Shown: piece by piece, positions 32,152 through 44,700 of the stretch
How the letters are laid out: each line of letters opens with the position of its first letter
How positions within the stretch are numbered: position 1 is the stretch's first letter
Assembly (NCBI GenBank): GCA_013407085.1
Contig: JACCGJ010023905.1
Coordinates: 17,918-81,917, forward strand
Origin: Atriophallophorus winterbourni
Lineage: Eukaryota; Platyhelminthes; Trematoda; Plagiorchiida; Microphallidae
Length of the DNA stretch: 64,000 nt
Direction of reading: 5' to 3'
Translations under genes and position numbers: made by a program
The notes under the pieces: generated by a model
Seen by the model: only the letters and a program-made list of their open reading frames with translations
Database searches by the model: none
Told to the model about the DNA's origin: nothing

Positions 32152-35100
32152 GGTTCCATGGTTGTCACAGCCGGTGCGGTATTGGGGATAAGCTCCCAAT
32201 TCCAAAAATGCTCCGATGACCCGCGTCTCATATAGCCTCTGACAACCAGCTCCTGGCCTGCACGCGTGGTCCTGTATGACCCATCGGAACTGCTTCTACT
32301 GACAGAAGAAAGGGCGAAGGCGGCTGACTGGCGCCTCAAAACCAGCATGCTTCGGGCAGGTGGAGCTCGTTAGTAAATGAAGGCGGTTCACCTAGGGGAA
32401 GGAAAACCTTATCTAAAACATCCACTATCTTGTGGCTACAACCAATCATGGAAAAGGCTTCAGAAGTCAACCTCGAGGAAAAATCCGGAGCTGGAGTCCC
32501 GTTAGGCAGTCCGTAGTTTATTCAACTTTGTCCTGCCAGCTCCTGCGACGGCATCGTTGTCCAAACGTATCAGTTCAGCTGTTCCTTTGGTTCCAGTGGT
32601 GCCGTGGAGAGGGAGCACTTGCTGTATGAGCAACAGCTTGTTCTCCATATTAAACTGCCCTGGCGTACATCACAACGCACCAATGGAGAGGACACTCCAT
32701 TCCGCTTCTACGGAAAATAACACAGGAAGCAGCAGATACTGGTTAAAAGCTATGGCTCGACTGGCGTAGAGCTAAGCGCCTGGGGCTGCTTTCGACGGTG
32801 GGAGAGACTTCCAGGTCTCATTGGACGGCTACTGCCCGCCTCAAGCTGGGCAGCCCCCAGTCAATAAGGTGCCGTCTCGCCACGATCTGCTACCCTCATT
32901 GGGTGCATGGGGATTAGGAATCAACTGACAAGCAGACTGTATTTTTCCGCACCAGCGAATCGAAATACCAAACAACGAATGTCAGTTCTGAAACTTGGGA
33001 CCTGGAACGTCCGGTCAATGCTTCCAGGATTTCATGAAGACGTCTCAAATATCAGAGGCGTAAGTAAGTCCGCCGTGATTAACAATGTGCTAAAGAGGCT
33101 GAATGTCGACGTGACTGCCCTACAAGAGACGCGATTACCAGAAAATGGTAAGCTAACAGAAAGAGATTACACAATCTTTTGGAAAGGAAGAGGTTTCGAT
33201 GAGCCTAGACTGCATGGAGTTGGGTTTGCCGTGCGAAACGTCATATTAAAAGCAACAGAACCGAGCAGCAGTGGGAGCGAACGGATTTGGACTTCAAATA
33301 TGAAGTGCATTAATGGTACCATTACGTTGGTCAACGTTTATGCACCGACGCTCTCTATCATAACCTCACAACAGTCCTCAAAATGTGCCACAGAAAAACT
33401 GTGTAGTGGTATTGGGTGATTTCAATGCCGGAGTCGGTGCAGATTACGAGTCTTGGCAAAACTGTCTCGGAAGGTTCGGTGTAGGTAAAACCAATGAAAA
33501 TGGACAACGCCTTTCAGAATTGTGTACACAGTTCAATCTTTGTGTCAGTAACACATTCTTTCAAACAAAACCACAGCATAAAGTCTCTTGGAAACATCTT
33601 CGTTCTAAGCATTGGCATCAGCTTGATCTTATTCTTGTTAAGCGCACTAATATAGGAAGCGTACTCCTCACCAGATCATATCAAAGCGCAGACTGCGACA
33701 CTGATCATTCACTGGTCTGTGCAAAACTGAATCTTCCCCACACAAGATTTCACAACACTAAATTGTCTGCTAAGCCTAGGATAGACGTCACTCGCATGTG
33801 CAAACCTAATGTAACTGCAAGATTCGCAAAAGTCTTCACAGCCGAATTCAACAATACAACCCCACTTGAATCTGCTCCAGAAAACTGGGAATTGATAAAA
33901 AGCTGCATAGGCCGAGTCGCACTTTCCACGTTTGGTCCGAAAAAAGCTCGAACGAGCGACGGGTTCGAAGCAAAAGCTTCTGAGATGACTGCTGTGTTGG
34001 ATGAGAAACGCTCAGCATTCTTGAGGTTCAAAGGTATGCAAACAGATGAAAACTTACGTCTTCTAAGAGCAGCTAGAAATAAGGTCCAACAGACTGCATG
34101 GCGATGTGCAAACGACTATTGGACTAAAGTTAGTCTCAATATTCAAAAAGCTGCGGATACCGGAAATTTTCACGGTATGTATGATGAGATCAAGAGAGCC
34201 ATTGGCCCAAACAAACTCAAAACGGCTCCCATTAAGTCCTTATCTGGTAAGCCGATTGTCTACAAAACTCAACAGATGAAGAGATGGGTAGAGCACTTCT
34301 CCTCTCTCTACTCCAGGGACAGTACGGTTCTACCGCATGCACTTGAAAATGTCGAGCGGTTGCCGACCATTGAATATCTAGTTAGCCCTCCAACTCTTGA
34401 TGAGCTCAATAAGACAATCGACCGCTTAGCGAATGGGAAGGCCCTGGTGACGACGGAATTCCACCTGAACTCATCAAATGCGGTAGAGCAGCATTATTAC
34501 TACCTCTCCACCATTTGCTTCTTCAGTGCTGGCAGGAGGGGAGGTGTCCCACAAGAGATGCGAGACACAAAAATCATCACGCTATTTAAGAATAAGGGTG
34601 ACAGAGGCGACTGCAACAATTACAGAGGAATCTCCCTTCTGAATGTTGTAGGCAAATTGTTTGCTAAAGTCTTACAGATCCGGCTGCAAGTTTTAGCTGA
34701 TAGAATTTACTCCGAATCTCAATGTGGCTTTCGCAAGGGAAGATCAACCGTTGACATGATCTTCTCCCTGAGACAACTTCAATAAAAGTTTCGGGAACAG
34801 CGTATGCCATTATACGCTGTTTTTGTTGATTTAACTAAGGCATTCGACTACGTCAGCAGGGAGGGTCTTTTCAAAATGCTTGATCTGATAGGCTGCGCAC
34901 AAGGCTGCTCAGACTCGTTATTTTGTTCCACTCGGGCATGAAAGGCTCAGTCCATTTTAACGGTTGCAGTTCAGAAGCAATTTAAATTCGCTGAGGCGTC
35001 AAACAAGGGTGTGTCCTTGCTCTCACGCTTTTCGCCACTTTCTTTGCTCTGCTTCTGAAGCACACTTTTAAGACGAGAACAGAAGGCATTTACATACGCA

Positions 35101-36174
35101 CGCGAAGTGATGGTAAGCTTTTCAAACGGAACTGGTTGAAAGCACAAACCAAAGCACGGTATTTGCTAATCCATGACCTGTTGTTTGCCGACGATGCAGC
35201 CTTCATTGCTCACTCCCAAGAGAACCTACAGTCGCTAATGGACTGTTTTTCGTCGGCATACAAAGACGTTGGTCTAACAATCATCAAGAGCAAGACCAAA
35301 GTCCTTGGTCGAGGGACTGTATCGACACCAATCATCACTGTTGAAAACTGTCAGCTTGAACCAGTACATCATTTCACATATCTCGGTTCAACCATTGCGG
35401 ATAACCTCTCGCTAAACACGGAGATTGATAAGCGGATTGGCAGAGCAGCTGTCATTTTGTCCCGATTGAACTCTCGTGTTTGGGTTAACCGCAAGCTGAC
35501 TGTAAAGACAAAGATGATGGTATACAGCGCGTGCGTACTGAAGGCGTTACTATACGGCAGTGAAACCTGGACCACCCACGCAAGACAGGAACGGAAGCTA
35601 AATGCTTTCCATCTACGAAGCATCATTCGTATCTTGAACATATCGTGGATGGACAGAGTCACTAACGCTGAAGTGCTTTCAAAAGCTGGTCTACAGAGCA
35701 TGTTCACCCTATTACGTCAGCGCCGCCTGCGGTGGCTTGGTCATGTCTATAGAATGGAAAATGGTCGTATTCCAAAAGATCTACTCTACGGTGAGTTACA
35801 ATTGAGAAGTCGACCATTGGGCAGACTGCACTTGCGGTACAAAGATGTTTGCAAAAGAAATAGGAAAGCTCTTGGCATTGGCCCGGCCAGCTGGGAAGAA
35901 CTTGCTCTTGATCGCTCACACTGGAGGCATTGTGTAAAGCGTCGTCTGCAATCCGGGGAGGAGCAGATACAGCTCTTGTCTGCTGAACGCAGATCACGAC
36001 GCCGGCGTGCAACTGATGCAATACAACAGAGTTCTGCCTATCGTTGTAAGCGCTGCGGGAGGGATTGTTCCTCCCGAATCGGACTGTTTAGTCATTCAAA
36101 AAGCTGTAAAACATGAAATTCATGCGATTGTGATGTACATCCATGGTTGACATCGACCGACGGAGGATAACAAC
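32152..36174 (+). mobile_element. LINE 'C', full-length insertion with 11-bp target duplication
   Basis: It is bounded by ATGTGGATACT at 32,141-32,151 and 36,175-36,185. The 3' end is GGAGGATAACAAC, an AAC-type tail; the copy at 46.03 kb ends GGAGGCCAACAACAACAC, which confirms it. There is a 5' UTR of about 750 bp, then one EN-RT frame (32,907-36,116) with a C-terminal Cys/His finger. Other pieces lie at 46,030-46,355 and at 60,745-61,872. The clean boundaries and long match to its target duplication indicate a more recent arrival than its CR1-like host. Confidence 0.85.
32907..36116 (+). pseudogene. LINE C ORF: endonuclease, reverse transcriptase, zinc finger
   Basis: Endonuclease: 'LGTWNVRSMLPGF', 'LQETRLPENG', 'LHGVGFAVRN' (32,907-33,400), a frameshift near 33,390, then 'VVVLGDFNAGVG', 'SWKHLRSKHWHQLDLILVKR', 'DTDHSLVCAKL'. 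RT: 'YRGISLLNVVGKLFAKVL', 'SQCGFRKGRSTVDMIFSLRQ', a stop at 34,783, 'YAVFVDLTKAFDYVSREGL', further frame changes at 34,900-35,130, then 'DLLFADDAAFIAHSQENL' with intact FADD. The C-terminus (to 36,116) has 'RRLRWLGHVYRMENGRIPKD' and ends in a finger-like CX2CX3C...HX4C ('CKRCGRDC', 'HSKSC'). About five lesions in 3.2 kb make it non-functional but young. Confidence 0.85.
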
Positions 36175-36530
36175 ATGTGGATACTTTTCCGATTGATCTC
36201 AATACGTTTACATCAACAGGCTACGCTCTGCATTGCTGCCGTCTGAGAACAGAGTTCTTAAAGGAGTGATTCTATCTCCATTCTTTTTCAGCATACCTGA
36301 CTGTGCTTCAACAATGGCCTTTAACTTTTAATTTGAAATACGCAGATGACGTAATCATGGGATATGCATTACCCAGAAACGACTCCTTAACTCCGCTCTA
36401 TGCTGCTTTGGATGAAATTGCTACCGCGTCAGAAGAGAGACGCTCGCGTGGTGAACGTTGCGACACAATTTGCTGTAATTTTATTATCTACGATCAAGTC
36501 CACGGACGTGAAGGAGAGAGATAAGTCAAG
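36175..36530 (+). pseudogene. CR1-like RT, second part (continues 31,590-32,151)
   Basis: After the target duplication the reading resumes with an RT block corresponding to the 'SGVPQGSVLGP' region (here 'VLKGVILSPFFFSI', about 36,250-36,300), followed by 'FNLKYADDVIMG' (about 36,325-36,360), the catalytic box in a different frame. The order and gap-free fit to the first part show that LINE C split one RT gene. Confidence 0.75.
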
Positions 36531-36840
36531 TATTCATGCGTCACAATATCCGACAAACTTAAATCTATGATCTAATTTCTCGACTTAGTAAATTTCGTAG
36601 GCGTTCTTTCTATGATTCTCCTCTTCGTTATCGGCGTTTAGTCAATGCTAATTTCTCACTTCATATTCTCGTGTATATTACTACATTTTTTGCACTGTTA
36701 ACCGGATATTTTTCCCACACTTCTTTCCAGACTCTGTGTTGTTCAAACGGTGCATCAGGACCGTTTCACGTGCGAGCTCAATTCCTTATGAGGGCATTCT
36801 TTAACAAATCATGAAACATATTTTCCTCTTACGATCGGCT
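36531..36840. other. No gene recognised
   Basis: Probably eroded C-terminal sequence of the CR1-like element; nothing can be read with confidence. Confidence 0.35.
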
Positions 36841-36855
36841 CATAAATAATAACCT

Positions 36856-36965
36856 CCACTGTTTCAAGCGCATGCGGATCCTGATCTTACTGTCCCAACC
36901 TGATGAGTGCAAACAGCACGAAACCGGTCGTGGGGTGTGTGACGGAAAAGCATGCAAATGAATAT
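36856..36965 (+). ncRNA. Hammerhead ribozyme, beta type, intact core (HH4)
   Basis: Stem I strand CCCAAC (36,894-899), CTGATGA (36,900-906), stem II GTGC-AAACA-GCAC (907-919, four perfect pairs), GAAA (920-923), CCGGTC (924-929), cleavage expected after 36,929 in a GUC context, stem I strand GTGGGG (930-935; five of six pairs with the upstream strand). All catalytic core bases of a type-I hammerhead are present. Stem III is the palindrome ACCGGT, which favours pairing between two copies. Downstream is an ATGCAAAT motif shared with the other beta units. Confidence 0.85.
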
Positions 36966-38044
36966 TTAACCTTAATGATAATTCCCCCACTGAGGATCTC
37001 TTTAAAAGTGGATCCTCCACAAAATATCGATCAAAACACATCATAATGCCTTTGTCAAAGAGGACTGCTAATTAAATAATTACGGTCGAATTCAACTAGT
37101 TAATATCATGTACACATTTTCTGCTGTTTCGGATGAACTTGCAACGTGTTCAATAAGAGATCTCTCTGTAAATTACGAACAATATATAGAATCTGTTTAC
37201 TAAATTACGTGGTGAACAAATGGCTGTATTCTGCAGAAGTATTAAGTGATCTAGAATTAATTTTAAAGCCCATACTAAAGAGAATTATGTCCAGTTTCTG
37301 GGAGTCACTATATCCGAAAAATTTACTTGAGCCCATCCTTATGAATCTCTATTTATTAACGTTATTTCCTACGCATTGTTGACCTTGGCGTTAACCCTTA
37401 GCTGATTTGTAACCAAACCTTTCCTTGTATATGACCTGATATGTTGTGGTGTTCATCTGTTATATTTTCATAACTTCATTTAAAAGACTTTGTTGTTTAA
37501 TCGTACAAGCCCCCTTCCTTATAAACAGAGTACAAAACAGGTTTGAACCAGCATTTTAAATCATGTGATGGACTTAGCAATATTATCCACACTCATACTT
37601 CTCACTCACTGCACTACTATCTTCTCACATGTCAACCATTTTCGAAAACTCGGAAAAGCATCACATTGCTTCCCAGAACGCCTTTACGTCGAAGGTCCTT
37701 TAATCTATATTTGCTACAAAGCAATTTTGATTGAACCCCTTTAGTCAAATTTATCTCGTTGGCATGATATGTATATGTTCAGCGAATAAATTTACTGGTA
37801 ATTTGAACATAATTTGCGTTCGCTTATCCAACACTAGTCTTAATAAAATGTTTCGAATATTTTTGAATGAACCTTCGTCCCTCTTCTTCTTCTTGGTGAA
37901 CTTTGAGCACAATTCCGCTCGATTTAATGACCTTGAGGAGTCGGAAAGTGTTCTCGGTGCAGTGATTGACAGCGAATTCGAATGCCAATCAACTTTCAAT
38001 CATCGCGGAATTATAGATTATAGCAATAGGATGAAGAAGTTCCA
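36966..38044. other. No gene recognised
   Basis: AT-rich. Several short open frames on the plus strand look weakly like a CR1 C-terminus (basic-aromatic), but no diagnostic motif is present and I make no call. Confidence 0.45.
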
Positions 38045-38135
38045 TGATAATAAACATTCTCATTTGCATGCATTTTCATAACACACACACACACCACAAC
38101 CAGTTTCGTGCACTTCGCACTCACCAGGTATGGAC
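38045..38135 (-). ncRNA. Hammerhead repeat, beta type, core mutated (HH8)
   Basis: On the minus strand: CTGGTGA (plus 38,121-127; the conserved A after CTG is G), stem II GTGC-GAAGT-GCAC (perfect), GAAA, CTGGTT, GTGG (plus 38,094-097). A (CA)n run (38,082-38,093) and the ATGCAAAT motif follow. The core substitution should abolish cleavage. It lies about 290 bases downstream of the ABCB stop codon, in the sense orientation of that gene. Confidence 0.7.
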
Positions 38136-38419
38136 CTTAAAGTCGATAATAATGTATAATGACACCTCGTAATTATTTTATATTATCACAGAATGAAATG
38201 GAATAGTACACAAAACAAAGTAAAGCGATTTACGCTGAGCAATAAAAATAGATGTTAACTCAATAGAAAAACGTGTGTTCACAAAAATGGTTTTAAATCG
38301 ATACACCGTGAGTCTATTAAAACCTGAAATTCGGTTGATGGGATTAAATCGAACGGGGAATTAGCAGTCAAAGGAAGACAAGCGTAATAAAAATTACTAA
38401 GTTCGTCACAATGTAGCAA

Positions 38420-38761
38420 TCAATGAGCTTCGGCATTATGTAGTGCGTAGAAAGCACCCTTGGCTGCTAAAAGGGCGTTCGGTGGTCCGGTTTCAATTTT
38501 TCGTCCACCATCCAAAACCACAATGAGATCGGAATTGAGAACTGTGGTTAAACGGTGAGCCACCACCAAGCATGTCCGAGAACCAGATGCTGCATCCAGC
38601 GCTTGCTGAACTATTCTTTCACTCTCATTGTCCAATGCAGATGTGGCTTCATCCAAAAGCAGCAATTTAGGTTTTCTTAATAGGGCTCGGGCAATCGCAA
38701 CACGTTGCTTTTGACCACCGGACAGCTTGGAACCACGCTCACCTGCCAAAGTTTCGTACCC
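38420..38761 (-). CDS. ABCB1: ABCB exon 19: NBD2 signature to stop
   Basis: 113 codons plus stop: '[20 protein letters not shown]', '[20 protein letters not shown]', '[20 protein letters not shown]', ending '...YALHNAEAH'. Acceptor TTCAG|GGGTAC. Confidence 0.95.
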   Translation of the reverse strand, partial: GYETLAGERGSKLSGGQKQRVAIARALLRKPKLLLLDEATSALDNESERIVQQALDAASGSRTCLVVAHRLTTVLNSDLIVVLDGGRKIETGPPNALLAAKGAFYALHNAEAH

Positions 38762-41700
38762 CTGAACAAAAGTGAAATCACACAGTAGGAATTTGAAGCC
38801 ACTGTTAAATTGGTTTCGTATAACGAACCACGGTGATCAAATACAGAATCATATATTCATTCCTGTTTAATCCCTCAAGGCTGATGAATAAGCAAAGTAT
38901 AATTTTGTTCACATCCACCACACTTGCAAGTGTAAATGAAGGGAATGTGAGCAAAATTATACAAAACTGAAAACATTCGCAAATCACGGGCGTCAATTTC
39001 ATTTTTTGTTGCAAAAAGACGAGTTTCACAATTAAGATTTGTTATTATGTGATTTCAAGATGCAGCCAAGTTTCTGGATTTAAAAATTCAGAACCAGTTG
39101 AAACGCTTTGGAAAAATAATTTCTTCCTCGTACTGTGTGATAAAAATAATAATAATGATAAATTGTTGCACTAATTTTACCTTGGTTGAAAAATTATAGG
39201 ATGCAAATGACTGCGATTTATCTGCATAATCAGAAAATTCAACTTGTTGAATACCAATGAAATATTTCACCATTCTGTTGTTGACAGCTATGAAGTAGTT
39301 CATTTCTTTAATTAGAAGCAACGTGAAAGCTAACAGATAAGCTGTAATAACATTTTGAAAATCATTCGGCAACTAGTCTATAGGTAACTCGACAATTACA
39401 TACTATGCGTGCAGGTTCTACAACCTACTGCTGTGTGAGCATAGTGTGGAGGTGCAAAGTTCATTAGCGATGAGCGCTAATCACTAGCTTTCGAATGAGA
39501 GACAGAACTTTACCTTCCAACACAACACAAGAGCAAGAAGCACCGAAAAGATCGACGACGACAATTGCTAACTCGTAATATTTCGGAAGGATTGAATTAG
39601 AAGTATGAGAAGATGGATGCAATCGAACGATATGCAATGTCGGTCAAACGAGACCTGCGCGGCGAGGGATTGAAGTGTACCGGTTGGCACGAAATCGATT
39701 GACAAATCAGATCCAAGTGACAACCGGGAGAGACATGTTAGATGATCCGTGTGGTGGTTGTTTGTTTTGTCTATATAAGATAGGCGTGTGTTTTGTTATT
39801 TATCTTGTGCGTAATAAACGCCTTTGACTAATCGGCTCCTCTTGTGTTCTGGGATCCGTGGGTGAACGCGATTAGCGTTGGACAGGTTGACCTCAGGGAT
39901 GAATCGAGACGCAATCAATGTGCGTGCTGGGCAACGTGGGGGTTAACATGGTTATTGTTGGACAGATGAAACGGAAATGTGATGATTGGCCAGATGTTTG
40001 CCACCTGCCAATTGTTGACCTGAAATGACCTGACGCAATCATTTCCGGCTTCTCTATTCCACTCGCTGCAATAGAACGGCAAACAGTTGTTCATTGACTT
40101 CCAAAAAATTCCGCTAACCCATTCTTTCAATGCATCGAAGGTGGGTGACTGAAAAGCTTGGCCCAATAATGTTCAAACTTTGACCATCAAAATGATGCCT
40201 AATAATTCTGTAAACCATACTAAAAATTGAAACACCAAAAGTATGCCATGGGTAAATAAAAGGCCTGATTAGGATGAAGATACTTGAAGCAAAAGTAACT
40301 TGACAGTGATAGTTTTTGAATGTAATATAATATATTGACTGAACAATCAACGTTGATTGCCATATGATCATATCTTGGTGCAACATAACCGTCTTTCAAG
40401 TCTCTGGATAAATTTTTTTATAATGTACTTCGGTCAGATAATCAGGGAATTCTTGTTTTTGGTTTCCGAAACAAAAAATCGGTATGAAACTTTGGTATTT
40501 ATTAATAACTGAATGATAATTAAATTAACTACCTCTGGAAGCGTAGTAATGAAGTCGTGAATATTAGCCTGACGCGCGGCTTCGACAATTTCTTCCATGG
40601 TTACCAGCCGTGAGTTATCTCCATACGCGATGTTGTCACGCAAGGAGATATTGAACAGATTGGGTTCTTGTGAAACAATGCCAATTTGTTTTCGGATCCA
40701 CCACGGTGCGAGATCACGCAGGTTCCAATGGTCGAAAAACACACCCGAATCTGGTCCGTGGTTGGATGGATCATAAAATCGCTGAACCAACTGCAGCAGT
40801 GTGGATTTTCCGCAACCAGATGGGCCCACGAGTGCAACGGTTTGAGCAGGTTCGATTTTGTGGGAAAAGTTCTGGGTGGCGAGCAGAAATAGACACATCA
40901 AAAGAATAATTCCAGATACATAGCAAGCCAGTTACTTTACCAAGAGTAAATTACAAAGCAAACTAAAAATTCTTTGCTCTCAACGACAATATAAGAGCAA
41001 GTGATAGATGGACACTGCTGTACACACTTACGTTTGATAAAGCAACATATTTTGATTGGTTGACACAACCCAGTAAATATAAAGTTTTGACGTTTAATGA
41101 TTTTAAACAAAGTAAACCACGCGCATGAGAGATCGAGAATTGCATTCGGGGTTGCCGTGTAGACAAACGCTCAAAAAAAATGTGTGTTTGCGTGGTTTCG
41201 GTATATTTGGAGCGAGTAGAGCATCACTTCACTTAAAATGGAACAGGGATTCTTTAGCCGAGGGAACTTTTTTCGACACGACAATCGAATGATGGACACG
41301 TTCAAATAATTAAAATTTGTGGACTAATGAAACCACGCCGAAATTCCGGTCATTCGCTGGAGTTGAGTTTAGCCAAGGAAAACTAACGGGGACGAGTCCT
41401 AACGCCAAGCCGCTTCGAAAGAAGTTTTGCTCACGATATCATAAAGTCTAATGAAGAACGTCCACGATCAACATGTCAACCAGATAAAGAAAACCGTGAA
41501 ATACAATGTAACCATGACACAGGGGAACGAAAATATAGAAGTAACGGTTTTCTAATTTTTGATTTTAAAATTTCCTCAATCCTAAAGTTGTAATACATTT
41601 AAATAGAATTTAATTATTCATCATGTTAAAAGTTACGCGTAAGATTCAACTGAGTAGCCTTATTAAAATGTCTCAAAACTATGAAGCTCGTCCTTCATTA

Positions 41701-44700
41701 GAAGCTAGCTTATTTTGGGAGTCGAGGAAATCATGTGTTGTTTTCGATAGTTGAAGCGATTTAATGAAGTTGTACACCACTTACTTATATTGATGTCTAT
41801 GTGCTGGTTTTTAATGTACAAAATTAGTACGTATTGCAATGCTATACGTGTATGCCACTGTTAAATAGGGTTGTTATAGTGAATCGCGATGTTCATATAC
41901 AGAATCAAATTGTTTCTTGGGATGTATTGCTTTTCAAAGACCAGCAGAGAACGAGCGTACGATTGACTTGTAATTCGGTCGCAAAATGTCGGAACGGATG
42001 GACCATACAAGATAATTTGGTTGTGACAGGTGAGTAATTTTTCCAAGTATACCACGAAAATCTCCGAGCAATACATTAACTGGCTGCAATGCAAACCATG
42101 CCCCATCGATATCGAGAAAAATTGATTGCCAATTACCGGCACGACCTCATTGTATAAACGCGAATAGCGGGAAACCAGATGGGAGAATTTGGCACGGAAA
42201 GGCGAGCAAATTTGATGTTATATTAAACTTTTTGCATTTTAATGCGCGTAGACTCGATTGAACGCGTTTGGCTGTGCGATTATTATCGCTAGTCTAACTA
42301 CGACTGTTGCAATTCCTTTCTTACCAGTCAAAAGCACTCGTAGTTTAACTGTATCTCAACACTTTAGAAACAAAATTTCAGACCGTGCGGTCTCTTCTGT
42401 GTCCAAAACGTAAGCCATTGTGTTGGTTAGGAAAGTGTGATACTAAGGATTTTCTAAAACTGGAAGACAAAGAGTCAACGATTAATGTACCAAAGGTAAC
42501 CAGTGCTAAAGCGAGTAAAGTAAGAATTTCAAATATGCCTCGGCTCTTTTACAATTATTGGCTGCTTAAGCATACCTGGTCTTCAAATAATAAGTGTACA
42601 TTAATCAGAACTTACATTCAACGTTCTTATCTGTCTCCGAGTCGGATAGCGGAAATAAACACTTTTAAATGAAACTTGTCCGGTAAACGGTGTTCTGGGA
42701 GCGTGCCCCTTATCAACGGGAATCAAAGATTTTCTGTCTATTACGGCTAATATTTCACCGGCCGATCTAGATGCCTTCTTTGCTTCTGGGCCAAACGAAG
42801 CCGTCCGTCCTAGCGATTGTGCTCCCATATTCATCACAGCGAAAACTCTGAAATCAATAAATTTGGTAAATGAAACTTTTGTTAAACAACCGAGGAAATA
42901 AAATGGTAAACGAGTAGGAATTAAGTGCGATTTGTGTTAGATGCACTTTTAATTAATTTAATAAATGAAACCAGTGGCCACATTTAAATTTTATCCATAA
43001 ATGCAGAGAAAGAAATAGGAAGCGATATACATGCGACATGCAGTTTACAGCTCATATTTAAGTTAAACTATTGGTCTATATTTGGGATCAACTAAAATCG
43101 AAATTTTTTAGTCCACGGGGTACATTTTCTTCATTGCACTATCCATTTGTAAGGTCAAAAGGCTTTCAAAATAATAAAATTACATTATCGAAGTTAAATA
43201 GTTTGATAAAATCAAATAATCTAAATTACCGGTGAATTAGATTAAAATGTTTACCTTTCCGTTTAAAAGTGGTCAGTCGAAAATATGTTCTTTGGAATCA
43301 AAAATACCATTTCTCCACGAGATGTCATCAATTGCGGATGAAATTTCGTATGACTGACCAAACAGCTATGTGTTAATCCAGTCACTTAAGATTTGTAGGA
43401 GGAAGATCACAACCATTATAGGCAGCCGCTCGTCCGAACGGAATTAAAACTATCATCATGTGGGCGTGGGTGTGATGGAAATGCGTAAAAATGAGCATTT
43501 TTGTTCATGATAAAGGGTTTGGGTACATGTGATTGAGCAGGTTGGTGGCACCAACCTTATCTAACAGTGATATACAAGCGCATGCGGATCATGATCTTAC
43601 TGTCCAAACCTGCCGAGTGCAAACAACATGAAACGCGTGCAAATGAACATTCTTGTATGTTTATCATCTTATATTTATTTGTTCTGTATCCAATTAGGAC
43701 GAGTAGCGTAAACTTTTTTTATAACAATTAGGCCAAAACTCGCGCTATTTTAATGATGAAGCGTGCAGAACGCACACGAAAAAGCTTCGATTTAGGCATA
43801 ACACTCCGTATGCACGAGTGATCTAGCACTGCATGCTGTTGCGCAAGCACCAACTTTTCAAACATCGGGACCATTTTCCGACATGATTCACTAAAATGTT
43901 TAACCATTATGATTTCATTCTGATCTAAAAGGTTTTCAAGCTACAACATGTACCTAGATATCCCTAAGATAAAGTATCCAAGTATACCTGTAAGATAAGA
44001 AATTATTCTTCATACAAAATTTCAAACCTTCGGTGAAGAAAATTATTTGGCTTAATACTTCTCGTTGGAAGTCGTTGATTATTATCTGGATATGCATCGG
44101 ATCTGGGCGGGATTTTTTTTACCCCTGTGAGTTTGACTGATTGAGGCAGTATACAATATATTTTGACGTTTATCCCTCGTGAACTCAGTGTACAAGCATA
44201 CAAAGATGTTAAAATCTTGCGATTTTCGAGAAAGCTGAGAGTGTTCAACGTGATGAAAAGAATGAAATACGTCTAAGTATCGATATATACGTTGACATAT
44301 AAATTTCCTGCCTTGATTTTGCGCCCAGTCATTCAGTATCATGAGCATGGTGTTGCACAGTAGCATGATGTTCTGAATCTCTGCGGTGCATGGGAGATAA
44401 TAACGGATTTTGATATGTCTGATAGCTTTATCGCAACTCAAATGCTGTAGTTCATTACGAATCACCGAGAAACGCTTGACACTAATTTGCTGGATTCGTA
44501 GAGGAGGGATATAATTGTCATTGTTCTTTCATCTGAGACATATATCCAATGCTGGGACAAAGGACATTTTATTCACATAGCAGTAATTTGCACGAGTTTC
44601 GAATATCGGGCATTTTCTAGTTCGACAATTGTAATTGCGGATTTAAGCGAAGACCTGCACATAATCTGTTGCCTAAACATTAATAGCTTGCTTGTCCTCT

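Noticed and set aside
36966..38044. CR1-like C-terminal domain in plus-strand frames
   Set aside because: Only weak basic-aromatic similarity; no motif comparable to RGDLI or WN.LP was found.
38082..38096. CA microsatellite as an independent repeat locus
   Set aside because: It lies inside the decayed hammerhead unit HH8 and is part of its flank.
43990..44480. Overlapping minus-strand frames in an ABCB intron as an extra exon
   Set aside because: No ABCB segment is missing between exons 16 and 17, since the phases join directly, and the frames resemble no known domain.
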